Numbered from the stretch's first letter, positions 36,972 to 46,142 are shown. The stretch is DNA of 64,000 bases from Amphritea pacifica (GCF_016924145.1 NZ_JAFFZO010000003.1:113679-177678); one strand, 5' to 3'. Numbers and translations are program-made. The notes: generated from the sequence alone by a model not told the origin.

Positions 36972-37176
36972 GATTTCACCACAAAGAACACCGAGGGCAC
37001 AGAGAGATCAGACCAAATAATCTTTCCTCAGTGTTCTCTGTGTCCTCTGCGATAAGCAGTTTTATCTTCAGGTATTAACTCACATCTGCGTAGCGCCCTT
37101 CTGAAACTGGAGAACACGGAGAGCATAGAAAAAATCTGATGAGTAACGTTTCTCAGCATCCTCTGCGGTAAAGCCT
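36972..37176. repeat. Displaced repeat copy carrying the methyltransferase gene end, plus a second degenerate hairpin
   Basis: ATTTCACCACAAAGAACACC to GGTATTAACTCA matches the end of the array at 35166-35277, including the non-repeat bases TTTTATCTTCAGG. It continues with CATCTGCGTAGCGCCCTTCTGAAACTGG-like sequence that equals the last codons of the methyltransferase gene at 35293-35320 (26 of 28 bases), 15 bases of the original (35278-35292) being absent. At 37110 it runs straight into another degraded half-hairpin (AGAACACGGAGAGCATAGA, CAGCATCCTCTGCGGTAAAG). Confidence 0.8.
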
Positions 37177-37364
37177 TTATTCCTACGCCTTCGCTCGTGA
37201 CGTCAGACTATCAGATGCTCGCCAGAGTGGTTTTACATCACTTTCTGTTCCACAGCGAGCGATCTCATTGCAGGAATCTTTTGTTGTCCGGCGGAGCACC
37301 TACCGGACTTAATCGTGAAGAGCTCTACGTTTTCTATAGGCTTCCCATAACTCGCGAAGAACCA

Positions 37365-37397
37365 AAAAAAAGCCGCTGCATCTCTGCAGCGGCTTTC
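37365..37397 (-). terminator. Rho-independent terminator after sppA
   Basis: Read leftward, a perfect 12-bp stem (AAAGCCGCTGCA / TGCAGCGGCTTT) with a 4-base loop is followed by T residues. It terminates the leftward HAD-sppA transcript. Confidence 0.88.
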
Positions 37398-37414
37398 AAC
37401 AAAAAAGGATTAAC

Positions 37415-38422
37415 TTAGCGCAGTTGAACTGAGCCGTTTAGCCCCAACTGGGTGGCAATGGTTTTTCCGAAGCTAACGCCCAGCCGGTCAATCAGTTGCT
37501 CCAGCGGCGTACCTTTAGGGGTGAAATCGACCAGTTTTTCAGCACCGACAATCTCCCGGGCCACATAGCTACTACTGCCCAGCCCATCGATCAGACCGAG
37601 ATCCAGCGCCTGTTCACCCGTCCATACCAGACCGCTGAACAGCTGATCATTCTCTTTCAGACGGTCACCCCGGCCTTTACGCACCTGCTCGATAAATTGC
37701 CGATGGGTAGTATCAAGCACGGTCTGCCAGAAGGCTCGGTCTTTTTCTTTTAAAGGTGAAAATGGGTCCAGGAAGGTTTTATTCTCACCGGAGATCAGGT
37801 TTCGCCGTTCAACCCCAACCTTCTCCATCAGATCAACAAAACCAAACCCAGACGAGACCACACCGATAGAACCGACCAGGCTGGCTTTATCGGCGTAGAT
37901 TTCATCGGCAGAGGCGGCGATATAATATGCCCCTGATGCACCGATATCCAGAATCACCGCGTAGACTTTTTTCTCTGGGTGCAGAGCCCGCAGACGTTTA
38001 ACCTCATCGTAAACATAGCCTGACTGCACCGGACTGCCACCGGGGCTGTTGATGCGCAGGATAACCGCTTTAGTCCCCTCATCTTTAAACGCGCGGCGCA
38101 GTGCTCCGATAATATTATCGGCACTGGCATCTTCACCATCGGCGATGGTGCCGTTCACCTGCACCACCGCGGTATGCTCTCCGCCTTCACCCATATCCGG
38201 GGTGAACGAGTCGGCAAACAGGTAGATGCCGAGAATCACAAACAGATAACCAAAGGTCAGTAGCTTAAAAAAGATTCCCCAGCGACGAGCGGCACGCTGC
38301 TCTTTCTGCAGCCCCATCATGGTTTTCTCAATCAGTCGCCACTCTTTGGTTTTGCTCTCGTGCGGTTTTGCTGTTGCTTCTGTTTCCTTGCTGTCTTCAG
38401 CTTCCCAGGGATTTGAGCCCAC
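37415..38422 (-). CDS. sppA: Signal peptide peptidase SppA (short form, S49)
   Basis: A 335-residue membrane-anchored serine protease that degrades cleaved signal peptides. An N-terminal cytoplasmic charged segment precedes one helix (51-70). The dyad is visible: S163 in DIGASGAYYIAA and K215 in ISGENKTFLDPF, 52 residues apart as in Bacillus SppA. ILRINSPGGSP is the oxyanion-loop motif. It shares an operon with the HAD gene 38 bp upstream. Confidence 0.93.
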   Translation of the reverse strand: MGSNPWEAEDSKETEATAKPHESKTKEWRLIEKTMMGLQKEQRAARRWGIFFKLLTFGYLFVILGIYLFADSFTPDMGEGGEHTAVVQVNGTIADGEDASADNIIGALRRAFKDEGTKAVILRINSPGGSPVQSGYVYDEVKRLRALHPEKKVYAVILDIGASGAYYIAASADEIYADKASLVGSIGVVSSGFGFVDLMEKVGVERRNLISGENKTFLDPFSPLKEKDRAFWQTVLDTTHRQFIEQVRKGRGDRLKENDQLFSGLVWTGEQALDLGLIDGLGSSSYVAREIVGAEKLVDFTPKGTPLEQLIDRLGVSFGKTIATQLGLNGSVQLR

Positions 38423-38460
38423 GCTGCTCTCCTTAATATGTTTGAAATTTACGTTACATT

Positions 38461-39123
38461 TTACGGACGGTTGAGCGATGTTTCTGTCAGCCAGTTTTCC
38501 AGCTCTGCAAACTGATGCATCACTAACACTGGCTTATACTGCAACAACCGGTCGATATGATGGGCACCATAACTCACCGCAATCGTATCCATACCCGCTC
38601 TGACACCCATTTCCAGATCAAATTCCGTATCGCCGATCATCACCGCATCGGCAGGGCTTAAACCCGTTTCCTCTAGAATCTCTTCGAGCATATGGGGATG
38701 GGGTTTTGAAGTGGTTTCATCGGCACACCGGGAGGTTTCGAACAGAGATTCAAGACCCGTTTCAGCAAACACCCGATCCAGTCCACGGCGACTTTTTCCG
38801 GTAGCGACCGCCAGACGAAAGCCCTTGTGCTTAAGGTTAATCAGGGTCTGTTCAACACCATCAAACAGAGCAGTAGGGGTATCATCAGCCCCGAGATAAT
38901 AGTAGCCATAGCGTTCCCGCATCAGTGGGATAACGGCATCATCTACACCCGGAATCAACATCTGAATCGCTTCAGGTAAACCCAGTCCGATAATATTACG
39001 CACCGCATCATCGGTCAGCTCTGGCTGATCCAGATCCCGGGCCGCTTTTTGCATACTGGAAATAATCCGGGCAGCAGAATCGATGATGGTGCCATCCCAG
39101 TCAAAAATTAGTAACTTGTACAA
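38461..39123 (-). CDS. HAD-superfamily hydrolase, phosphoglycolate-phosphatase-like
   Basis: A 220-residue subfamily IA phosphatase: nucleophile motif FDWDGTIIDS, cap domain, VATGKSRRGLD (motif II), SKPHPHMLEEIL (motif III lysine) and IGDTEFDLEMGVRAGMDTIAV (motif IV). In Pseudomonas the equivalent gene sits between rluC and sppA; here the sppA side is kept but rluC is not visible upstream. True substrate unknown; phosphoglycolate or pyridoxal-type activities are possible. Confidence 0.88.
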   Translation of the reverse strand: MYKLLIFDWDGTIIDSAARIISSMQKAARDLDQPELTDDAVRNIIGLGLPEAIQMLIPGVDDAVIPLMRERYGYYYLGADDTPTALFDGVEQTLINLKHKGFRLAVATGKSRRGLDRVFAETGLESLFETSRCADETTSKPHPHMLEEILEETGLSPADAVMIGDTEFDLEMGVRAGMDTIAVSYGAHHIDRLLQYKPVLVMHQFAELENWLTETSLNRP

Positions 39124-39223
39124 AATAGATATCCAATCTGTTAATCGTAAACCTGGAAACTGATCTTACGTTAACAACGCGATAAAGATAACCTCAGGTT
39201 GATAATTAGCCTGGCAAAACCAC

Positions 39224-39970
39224 TTAATTCTCCTGCACCAGCGGGCGGATCAGCAACTCGCTGACATCCACGTGATCGGGCTGCGTCAGCGCATAGAGAA
39301 TGGCATTAGCAATATCCTCCGGCTGGAGATTGGGCATACCCTCGCCATACATATTCTCTTTCACCGCAGCACGGATCTTCTCATGAACGATACTATCCGG
39401 CAGTTCGGTATCCACCGCTCCCGGCTGAATATCGGTGACACGAACACCGTAGCGTATCGCCTCTTTACGCAACGTGTCTGAGATCGCCCGCACCGCATGC
39501 TTGGTGCCGGCGTAAACTCCGGCACTGGGATAGGTCAGCCGCGCAGCAACCGAGCTAATGTTGACAATATGGCCCTGTTTACGTTCCGCCATACCGGGAT
39601 AGACTGCGTTAATGGCATACAGCACCCCTTTGATATTGGTGTCGATCATCTGCTCCCACTCATCCACCCGGCCGTTGATAATCGGACTGATCGGCATGGT
39701 CCCGGCGTTATTGATGAGGATGTCGACACCGCCCAGTGAGGTGATCAGTTCACCTACCCTCTGCATCCTCTGACGGTCAGATACATCAACGGTTGCCACG
39801 GTAACTGTGCGCCCCAGTGTGCGGATCTCATCGGCCAGTTGTTGCAGGCGATCATCTCGCCGGGCACTGATCACCAGATCGGCACCTTCTTCGGCTAACA
39901 ACCGCGCAGAGGCCTGACCGATACCGGAACTGGCACCGGTAATCCAGGCTAATTTACCTAATAATTTCAT
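39224..39970 (-). CDS. SDR-family oxidoreductase
   Basis: 248 residues of the classical short-chain dehydrogenase family: TGASSGIGQASA near residue 14, NNAGTMP, and the catalytic Ser-Tyr-Lys in NISSVAARLTYPSAGVYAGTKHAV. The closest kin I recall are YdfG-like 3-hydroxyacid or serine dehydrogenases that act on unknown small alcohols. R at position about 37 (SARRDD) after the second strand indicates NADPH use. It stands between the HAD and phenylacetate genes on the minus strand. Confidence 0.88.
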   Translation of the reverse strand: MKLLGKLAWITGASSGIGQASARLLAEEGADLVISARRDDRLQQLADEIRTLGRTVTVATVDVSDRQRMQRVGELITSLGGVDILINNAGTMPISPIINGRVDEWEQMIDTNIKGVLYAINAVYPGMAERKQGHIVNISSVAARLTYPSAGVYAGTKHAVRAISDTLRKEAIRYGVRVTDIQPGAVDTELPDSIVHEKIRAAVKENMYGEGMPNLQPEDIANAILYALTQPDHVDVSELLIRPLVQEN

Positions 39971-40030
39971 AGCATTAACTCTGACTATTTATCTGAATTA
40001 TAGAAATAAACCGTACCTTTCCAGAAACGC

Positions 40031-40064
40031 AAAAGCCGCCAGAGTAATGACCCGGCGGCTTTAT
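40031..40064 (-). terminator. Rho-independent terminator after the leftward hydratase gene
   Basis: Read leftward, AAAGCCGCC and GGCGGCTTT form a 9-bp stem with a 13-base interior (partly paired), followed by TTTTGCG. It ends the paaN-enoyl-CoA hydratase transcript. Confidence 0.75.
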
Positions 40065-40112
40065 CAGAGCAGTCTGGCTGCCCTTTAAGTCTCTGCTTTC
40101 AATATATGCATA

Positions 40113-40898
40113 TCAGCGATTTTTGAAGACCGGTTTTCGCTTTTCAGCAAAGGCATTCATCCCTTCTGAGCAGTCCTCGAAGGCAAAGGTTGCTTCAAAT
40201 GCCCGGCGCTCGAAACGCATGCCATCATCCAGTGAGCAACTCACCGCCATATTAATACTCTCTTTGATCAGCATCACCGCAGGTTGTGACATCGAAGCGA
40301 TCTTAGAGGCCGTTCTGAGTGCCTGTTCAGCCAGAGTGTCTGCCGGAACGATACGTGCAACCAGGCTGGCCCGTTCCGCTTCTTCGGCATCCATCATTCT
40401 ACCGGTCAGGCACATCTCCATCGCTTTGGCCTTACCGATCGCCTTCGTCAGGCGCTGAGTCCCTCCGGCACCCGGCATCGTACCAATCGAAATTTCCGGC
40501 TGGCCAAACTTCGCGGTGTCAGCGGCAATAATAAAATCGCAGGCCATGGTCATCTCACAACCACCACCCAGCGCAAACCCGGCAACGGCAGCAATCACTG
40601 GTTTGCGGGCATCCTCAATAGCACGCCAGCAATCGCGCTGAACCCGGGGAAAGTCTTTACGGTGCAGATCAGTAAACGACTGATCTTTCATCTCTTTAAT
40701 ATCAGCACCGGCAGCAAACACCTGGCTGCCCCCGGTGATAATAATGCAGCCAATGGCCTCATCCGCTTCAAACCGGTCGACCGCCTCGCCCACCTCACGA
40801 CACAGGGTCGCATTAAGTGCGTTCATCACCTCAGGGCGGTTGAGGGTAATAATCCCAACCCCCTGATTGACTTCCGTCAGAATACATTGATAACTCAT
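40113..40898 (-). CDS. Enoyl-CoA hydratase/isomerase family protein (second paaF-like gene)
   Basis: A 261-residue crotonase-fold protein. Both catalytic glutamates are kept (GFALGGGCEMTMACD and GQPEISIGTMPGAGGTQRL) and it is close to the PaaF gene across the divergent gap (same VFAAGADIKEM, PVIAAVAGFALGGGCE). It should hydrate trans-2-enoyl-CoAs, perhaps 2,3-didehydroadipyl-CoA or a fatty-acid intermediate. ATG 40898 has GGAAGAGGG upstream; the first two residues of the longer frame are not needed. It follows paaN by 40 bp. Confidence 0.85.
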   Translation of the reverse strand: MSYQCILTEVNQGVGIITLNRPEVMNALNATLCREVGEAVDRFEADEAIGCIIITGGSQVFAAGADIKEMKDQSFTDLHRKDFPRVQRDCWRAIEDARKPVIAAVAGFALGGGCEMTMACDFIIAADTAKFGQPEISIGTMPGAGGTQRLTKAIGKAKAMEMCLTGRMMDAEEAERASLVARIVPADTLAEQALRTASKIASMSQPAVMLIKESINMAVSCSLDDGMRFERRAFEATFAFEDCSEGMNAFAEKRKPVFKNR

Positions 40899-40937
40899 AA
40901 CCAACCCTCTTCCGTTAGTTTTCGCTGGTGTCGCCGT

Positions 40938-42617
40938 TCAGGCGTGCTTACGACTCTGAATAATGCGGAAGCGGTTGGCAACATAGGCCAGATCTGACAG
41001 TGACGCATTAGCCGCCGGATTGCAGCCGGTAGCATGGAAGTCACTGAATGCAGCACTCTGGTTCACATAAACACCAGCGGTCAGGTTGATCGAGAGCGCG
41101 ACACCGGCATCCAGTGCAGCCTCTTCAATCTGCTCCAGCACGGCATCACTGGTTGAGTAACAGCCCATGGTAATCGCACCATGATTCTTCACGGCTTTAT
41201 GGGCCAGCTCAATCGAGTGAGCGGTGCTGTCGGTGCGCACCAGGAAGCTGATCGGGCCGAACAGTTCCTCCATATAAGCGTCTTCTTTATCGGCATCCAC
41301 GGCGATCAGCAGCGGACTACGCATCCGTCCCTCTTTAAACCAGGGATTTTCAGGACGGTCTGATTCGCGAACCACGGTACCGATCTTTTCACCCAGCTGC
41401 CGGGCGCTGTCGATACGCTTGTCGGTTACCTCTGCCTGGATGCAGCCCAGCACCATGCCGGCCCGCTCGGGGTCAGACAGGAACCGGGTAATACCGGTAC
41501 TCAGTGCATCTGCTACCTCATCAAAACTCTTGTGTCCCTGGTCAGTTTCGATACCCTCAGCTGGAATAAAGATATCCTGCGGCGTGGTACACATCTGACC
41601 GGAATACAGACTCAGGGTAAATGACAGATTCTGAATCATCCCCTTAAAGTTGTCGGTTGAGTCGATAATAATAGTATTAACACCAGCTTTCTCAGTGTAA
41701 ACCTGCGCCTGATGGCAGTTCTGTTCCAGCCAGTCACCAAACGGGGTATTACCGGTAAAGTCGATCAGTTTAACTTCTTCACGCTGCGCCAGCGCTTTAG
41801 TACACGGCTGGGCCGGATCGGCATCGATAACCAGCGATACGATATGCGGAGGCAGGCCTTGCTCTCTCAGTACATCCTGAGCGATCTTTACGCTGATCGC
41901 CGCTGGCAGAATACCTGCCGGATGGGGTTTAACCACCACCGGATTGCCGGTAACCAGCGAAGCAAACAGACCCGGATAGGTATTCCAGGTGGGGAAGGTT
42001 GAGCAGCCGATGACCAGAGCCACGCCCCGCCCGGCAACTGTAAAGGTTTTGTTCATCACCAGCGGATCATGCTTACCCTGCGGTTTGGTCCAGGTAGCCG
42101 CAGCGGGAGAATGGATCATCGCATCATAGCCATACGCAACCGCTTCAAGCCCACGATCCTGAGCATGGGGACCACCGGCCTGAAACGCCATCATAAAGCC
42201 CTGACCCGAGGTATGCATCACTGAATAGCCGATCTCAAAACTGTGCTGGTTGATGCGTTTAAGAATCTCAAGACAGATCCCGGTGCGCGCTTGTACACCG
42301 ATATCGCGCCAGACTTTACGCGCTTCATTCATCGCCGGCAGCAGGATATCGATATCAACGGTGGGATATTTGATACCCAGCTCGAAGCCATAAGGGGAAA
42401 CCTCGCTGCCCGCCTCACCAGTGATTCCTGGCATGTCCAGCTCAAATGAACGGTTCAGATGCGCTTTGAAGGCCGCCTGACCATCTTTATCGGCGGTTTC
42501 ACCATATTTACGCGGGCTGGGACTCTCAGCATAGGCGCTGTAATAATCACGGGTGCGGAGTGCGTTCAGTGCAGCATCAAGTTTTGCTTTGTGCAGATCA
42601 AACAGGGTTTGGCTCAT
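40938..42617 (-). CDS. paaN: Phenylacetate degradation protein PaaN (aldehyde dehydrogenase family)
   Basis: A 559-residue aldehyde dehydrogenase of the PaaN group, acting like the ring-opening aldehyde dehydrogenase PaaZ in clusters that lack the fused hydratase. Features: RTRDYYSAYAESPSPRKYGE at the N terminus, ALVIGCSTFPTWNTYPGLFASLVTGNPVVVKPHP (cofactor region), FTGNTPFGDWLE, the catalytic cysteine in LYSGQMCTTPQDIFIP, and EELFGPISFLV. It is transcribed divergently from paaFGHI. No PaaZ-type C-terminal hotdog hydratase domain is present. Confidence 0.92.
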   Translation of the reverse strand: MSQTLFDLHKAKLDAALNALRTRDYYSAYAESPSPRKYGETADKDGQAAFKAHLNRSFELDMPGITGEAGSEVSPYGFELGIKYPTVDIDILLPAMNEARKVWRDIGVQARTGICLEILKRINQHSFEIGYSVMHTSGQGFMMAFQAGGPHAQDRGLEAVAYGYDAMIHSPAAATWTKPQGKHDPLVMNKTFTVAGRGVALVIGCSTFPTWNTYPGLFASLVTGNPVVVKPHPAGILPAAISVKIAQDVLREQGLPPHIVSLVIDADPAQPCTKALAQREEVKLIDFTGNTPFGDWLEQNCHQAQVYTEKAGVNTIIIDSTDNFKGMIQNLSFTLSLYSGQMCTTPQDIFIPAEGIETDQGHKSFDEVADALSTGITRFLSDPERAGMVLGCIQAEVTDKRIDSARQLGEKIGTVVRESDRPENPWFKEGRMRSPLLIAVDADKEDAYMEELFGPISFLVRTDSTAHSIELAHKAVKNHGAITMGCYSTSDAVLEQIEEAALDAGVALSINLTAGVYVNQSAAFSDFHATGCNPAANASLSDLAYVANRFRIIQSRKHA

Positions 42618-43036
42618 ACTGGATTCTCTTTATTTTAACTGGCCCTGAGGCTTTATCTTGGTGCAGAAAAAAGGGTTAACCGAATTTTCTGTCAACATAC
42701 GGTTTATTGTCTGACAGGTTATAAAAGATAGTACTTTTTTCAGCAGAGTTTGTTTCAACCTGACCTAAACTGCCTGACGAATATCTATAAAACAAAAGAT
42801 ACACTAAACAAAGTGATACGAAAAGATAAATTAATAACAATATATTTGTATCCCTTTAGTGTTTTACGGTAACCTTTAATCTGGCTGCAAGAGTGATCAG
42901 TGCCGGACCAAAAGATTCGGCTAACAGAGCCAGAAGATGCTTTGCTTAAGTTGCATCCACTAAAATAATAATGAACGTGAGTCTGTTTGCCTCGGGCTGA
43001 CAGCCGATTCCGATACTCAATATGCTGAGATAAACC
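42618..43036. other. Divergent control region between paaN and paaF
   Basis: The 419 bp between the two phenylacetate transcripts must hold both promoters. I see an inverted repeat CTGTCA (42689-42694) and TGACAG (42712-42717) with a 17-base centre and AT-rich stretches around 42780-42860, but no clear PaaR/PaaX-type operator and no convincing hexamer pair. No gene is recognisable. Confidence 0.5.
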
Positions 43037-43816
43037 ATGCCTGATTATCAAGATATTCTGGTCACCGGGCCGGATTCCGGGGTTATGACCATCACCCTCA
43101 ACCGCCCTCAAGCGCGTAACGCCCTGTGTAATAACCTGCTACGCGAACTGGCAGATACGCTGGACGCCACCATCGGCAATGACAAAGTCAGAGCCGTAGT
43201 CATCACCGGCGGTGAAAAAGTGTTCGCCGCTGGGGCTGATATCAAAGAGATGGCTGAACTGGATGCGGTAGGGGTAATGAATGACATCCGTCCCACTTAC
43301 TGGCGACGTATCGCTCAATACCCAAAACCTGTTATTGCAGCGGTTAACGGCTTTGCCCTGGGCGGCGGCTGTGAATTGATGATGCACTGCGATATCGTCA
43401 TCGCCGGAGACAATGCCCACTTCGGTCAGCCGGAGATCAATCTGGGGATTATTCCCGGCGCCGGAGGTACCCAGCGCCTGCTAAGAACCGTGGGCAAGTC
43501 GATGGCGATGCAGCTGGTTCTTTCAGGCGAATTTATAAATGCCGAACAAGCTCGTGAATTTGGTCTGGTTAGTGAAGTTACCATTCCCGAGATGAGCTAC
43601 CCAAAGGCTTTAACCCTGGCTAAAACCATCGCCTCTAAGCCCCCCATCGCTGTTCGCCTGGCGAAAGAATCATTGCTTAAAGCCTACGAAACAACATTGG
43701 AAACCGGTCTCAACTTAGAGCGAAAAGCATTTACCCTGCTGGCCGCAACAGAGGATCGAAACGAAGGCATCGCCGCCTTTATGGAAAAACGCCAACCCCA
43801 TTTTCAAGGAAAATAA
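43037..43816 (+). CDS. paaF: 2,3-dehydroadipyl-CoA hydratase PaaF
   Basis: A 259-residue crotonase protein that hydrates 2,3-dehydroadipyl-CoA to 3-hydroxyadipyl-CoA. Both catalytic glutamates are present (FALGGGCELMMHCD, HFGQPEINLGIIPGAGGTQRLLRTVGK); the order paaF-paaG-paaH-paaI is the standard lower-pathway set. It opens the rightward operon and is close in sequence to the leftward hydratase, so duplication is likely. Confidence 0.92.
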   Translation: MPDYQDILVTGPDSGVMTITLNRPQARNALCNNLLRELADTLDATIGNDKVRAVVITGGEKVFAAGADIKEMAELDAVGVMNDIRPTYWRRIAQYPKPVIAAVNGFALGGGCELMMHCDIVIAGDNAHFGQPEINLGIIPGAGGTQRLLRTVGKSMAMQLVLSGEFINAEQAREFGLVSEVTIPEMSYPKALTLAKTIASKPPIAVRLAKESLLKAYETTLETGLNLERKAFTLLAATEDRNEGIAAFMEKRQPHFQGK

Positions 43817-43820
43817 TAAG

Positions 43821-44612
43821 ATGACATATGAACATATCGAGTTTGAGATCACTGAAGGCGTTGCCGTCCTGACACTCAACCGCCCGGACAGTCTCAACAG
43901 TTTCAACACCCAGATGCATGCAGAGGTACGCGATGCCCTGAAACAGGTTAAAACCAGCGATGCGGTACGCTGCCTGCTGATCACCGGTAATGGCCGGGGC
44001 TTCTGTGCCGGCCAGGATCTTAGTGACCGGGCCGTCGACCCGGACGCCGAGATGCCTAACCTGGGCGAATCGATCGAGAAAAACTACAACCCTATGATCC
44101 GTACGATCAGTTCGCTTGAGATGCCGGTCATCTGCGCCGTTAACGGAGTCGCCGCAGGAGCCGGTGCTAATATTGCCCTGGCCTGCGACATTGTACTGGC
44201 ATCCAAAAATGCCAGCTTTATTCAGGCGTTCTGCAAGATCGGCCTGATTCCAGACTCCGGTGGCACCTGGACCCTGCCCCGGGCGGTCGGTTTCCCCCGG
44301 GCAATGGCACTTTCTCTACTGGGTGACAAACTTTCAGCAGAGCAAGCCGAGCAATGGGGTATGATCTGGAAAACCTACCCGGCAGAAGAGTTAAAAGAGG
44401 TCGCGCTGGCCATGGCAAAACAACTGGCCACTCAGCCCACTAAGGGCCTGGCACTGATCAAACGAGCGCTGCAGGCATCGGCTAATAACAGCCTGAACGA
44501 GCAGCTTGATCTGGAACGTGATCTGCAAACACTGGCAGGCCGTACCGACGATTATCGCGAAGGTGTCAGCGCATTCATGGCAAAACGCCCGGCACAATTT
44601 ACCGGCAAGTAA
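43821..44612 (+). CDS. paaG: 2-(1,2-epoxy-1,2-dihydrophenyl)acetyl-CoA isomerase PaaG
   Basis: A 263-residue crotonase-fold isomerase that opens the ring epoxide to an oxepin. Typical PaaG features are FCAGQDLSDRAV, the absence of a glutamate at the first hydratase position (GVAAGAGANIALACD) and the aspartate in LIPDSGGTWTLPRAVG that acts as catalytic base. It lies four bases after paaF and its TAA stop overlaps, by one base, a possible upstream start of paaH. Confidence 0.93.
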   Translation: MTYEHIEFEITEGVAVLTLNRPDSLNSFNTQMHAEVRDALKQVKTSDAVRCLLITGNGRGFCAGQDLSDRAVDPDAEMPNLGESIEKNYNPMIRTISSLEMPVICAVNGVAAGAGANIALACDIVLASKNASFIQAFCKIGLIPDSGGTWTLPRAVGFPRAMALSLLGDKLSAEQAEQWGMIWKTYPAEELKEVALAMAKQLATQPTKGLALIKRALQASANNSLNEQLDLERDLQTLAGRTDDYREGVSAFMAKRPAQFTGK

Positions 44613-44626
44613 TGGAGCAAACAGAT

Positions 44627-46141
44627 ATGAATCGCTTTACAACAGATTCGGTAATCGCCGTCATCGGTGCAGGCACTATGGGAGCCGGCATCGCACAGGT
44701 GGCTGCTAATGCGGGTCACCCGGTTCTCCTCTTCGATGCTGCAGAAGGTGCCGCTAAGCGGGGTATTGATAACACCGCTAAAGGGCTCGCGAAACTGGTC
44801 GAACGTGGCAAAATGAGTCAGACAGATGTGGATGCACTGCTGTCCCGCTTAACCCCGGTTGATGCGCTAACCGACCTGGCCCCGGCCAGCCTGGTGATTG
44901 AAGCGATTGTCGAACGGCTGGAAATAAAGCAACAGGTGTTTAGCCAACTGGAGGAGATCTGTGACGCGAGCACCGTGATTGCCACCAACACCTCGTCAAT
45001 ATCAGTCACCGCAATCGGCTCAACACTGAAGCGACCACAAAACCTGGTGGGCATGCACTTTTTCAATCCCGCACCGATTATGAAGCTGGTGGAGGTGATC
45101 AGTGGTTTAGATACAGACCCAGGTATCGCATCTGATATCTATGCCCTTTCTCACCGCTGGGGTAAACAGCCAGTACTGGCAAAATCCACCCCTGGTTTTA
45201 TTGTCAACCGGGTTGCCCGGCCTTTCTATGCAGAAGGTTTGCGCGCCTACCAGGAAGGCGGTGCCGATATCGCTACTATCGATACGCTGATGCGTGAATG
45301 TGGTGGATTCCGTATGGGCCCGTTTGAACTGATGGATCTGATCGGCCACGATGTTAACTATGCTGTGACCTGCTCTGTTTTCGAAGCTTTCTACAATGAT
45401 CAGCGCTTCCTGCCATCGCTGATTCAGAAAGAGCTGGTCGATGCCGGTCATCTGGGCCGTAAAACGGGCCGTGGTTTCTACAATTATAGTAGCGACGCTG
45501 AAAAGCCTGCCGCAGTTACCGCAGACGCCGCTCCTGCCCCTCTGTCAATCACGGTTGAAGGCAGCCTCGGCGTAGCTGAGCCGTTAATTCCGATGTTTGA
45601 AGCGGCTGGCATCCGAATTACCCGGATCGATAATGACGAGGTCGAAGGGATGATCTCCGTAGGTGATGCCACCTTAATGTTGACCAACGGTCAGTTCGCC
45701 ACCCTGCGTGCCAGCGAAACCCTGCGCCCGGACCTGATCAATTTCGACCTTGCACTGGATTACACCAGCGCGCCCCGCATCGCGCTGGCACCCGCCGATC
45801 AGGCGTCGCCGGAAGCTCTACAGTCAGCCATCGGACTCTTTCAGGCAATTGGAAAATCGGTCACCGTTATCGATGATATCCCCGGCATGGTGGTGATGCG
45901 CACCGTTTGCATGCTCGCCAACGAAGGCTTCGATGCGGTTAATCAACAGGTCTGCGATGAGCAGGCGGTCGATATCGCCATGAAAGGGGGGGTGAACTAC
46001 CCCTGTGGACCAATTGAGTGGGTCAATAAGCTGGAACTGAGCTACGCCCTTGATGTTCTGGATAATCTGATGGATGCCTATGGTGAAGACCGTTACCGGG
46101 CATCTCCCCTGTTGTTGAGAAAAGTGGCCGGAGGTGCCTGA
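44627..46141 (+). CDS. paaH: 3-hydroxyadipyl-CoA dehydrogenase PaaH
   Basis: An NAD-dependent 3-hydroxyacyl-CoA dehydrogenase of 504 residues: VIGAGTMGAGIAQVAA near the N terminus, NTSSISVTAIGS, HFFNPAPIMKLVEV, and two C-terminal domains with a tandem arrangement typical of PaaH (GPFELMDLIGHDVNYAVTCSVFEAF; NYPCGPIEWVNKLE). ATG 44627 with GGAGC upstream is chosen over 44612, which overlaps paaG. The paaJ thiolase that would follow in the pathway is not in the window. Confidence 0.93.
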   Translation: MNRFTTDSVIAVIGAGTMGAGIAQVAANAGHPVLLFDAAEGAAKRGIDNTAKGLAKLVERGKMSQTDVDALLSRLTPVDALTDLAPASLVIEAIVERLEIKQQVFSQLEEICDASTVIATNTSSISVTAIGSTLKRPQNLVGMHFFNPAPIMKLVEVISGLDTDPGIASDIYALSHRWGKQPVLAKSTPGFIVNRVARPFYAEGLRAYQEGGADIATIDTLMRECGGFRMGPFELMDLIGHDVNYAVTCSVFEAFYNDQRFLPSLIQKELVDAGHLGRKTGRGFYNYSSDAEKPAAVTADAAPAPLSITVEGSLGVAEPLIPMFEAAGIRITRIDNDEVEGMISVGDATLMLTNGQFATLRASETLRPDLINFDLALDYTSAPRIALAPADQASPEALQSAIGLFQAIGKSVTVIDDIPGMVVMRTVCMLANEGFDAVNQQVCDEQAVDIAMKGGVNYPCGPIEWVNKLELSYALDVLDNLMDAYGEDRYRASPLLLRKVAGGA

Positions 46142-46142
46142 G

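Larger units (their letters stand above)
36570..37414. other. Long non-coding stretch: decayed gene fragments and dispersed repeats
   Basis: The 845 bp between the cupin gene and sppA hold no intact convincing gene. Listed separately are a possible broken small gene near 36612, a displaced repeat copy near 36972-37176 and the sppA terminator. At 36891 a well-placed AAAGGAA is followed by ATGAAGTTAACTACCCCAGCTTAG-like short frame of seven codons, which looks like the truncated start of a lost gene. The remainder (37180-37360) shows nothing I can name. Confidence 0.6.

Noticed and set aside
37197-37418. 73-residue frame between the repeats and sppA
   Set aside because: No recognisable domain, overlaps the sppA terminator, weak start signals.
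43108-43420. Antisense frames in paaF
   Set aside because: Shadows of a complete enoyl-CoA hydratase gene.
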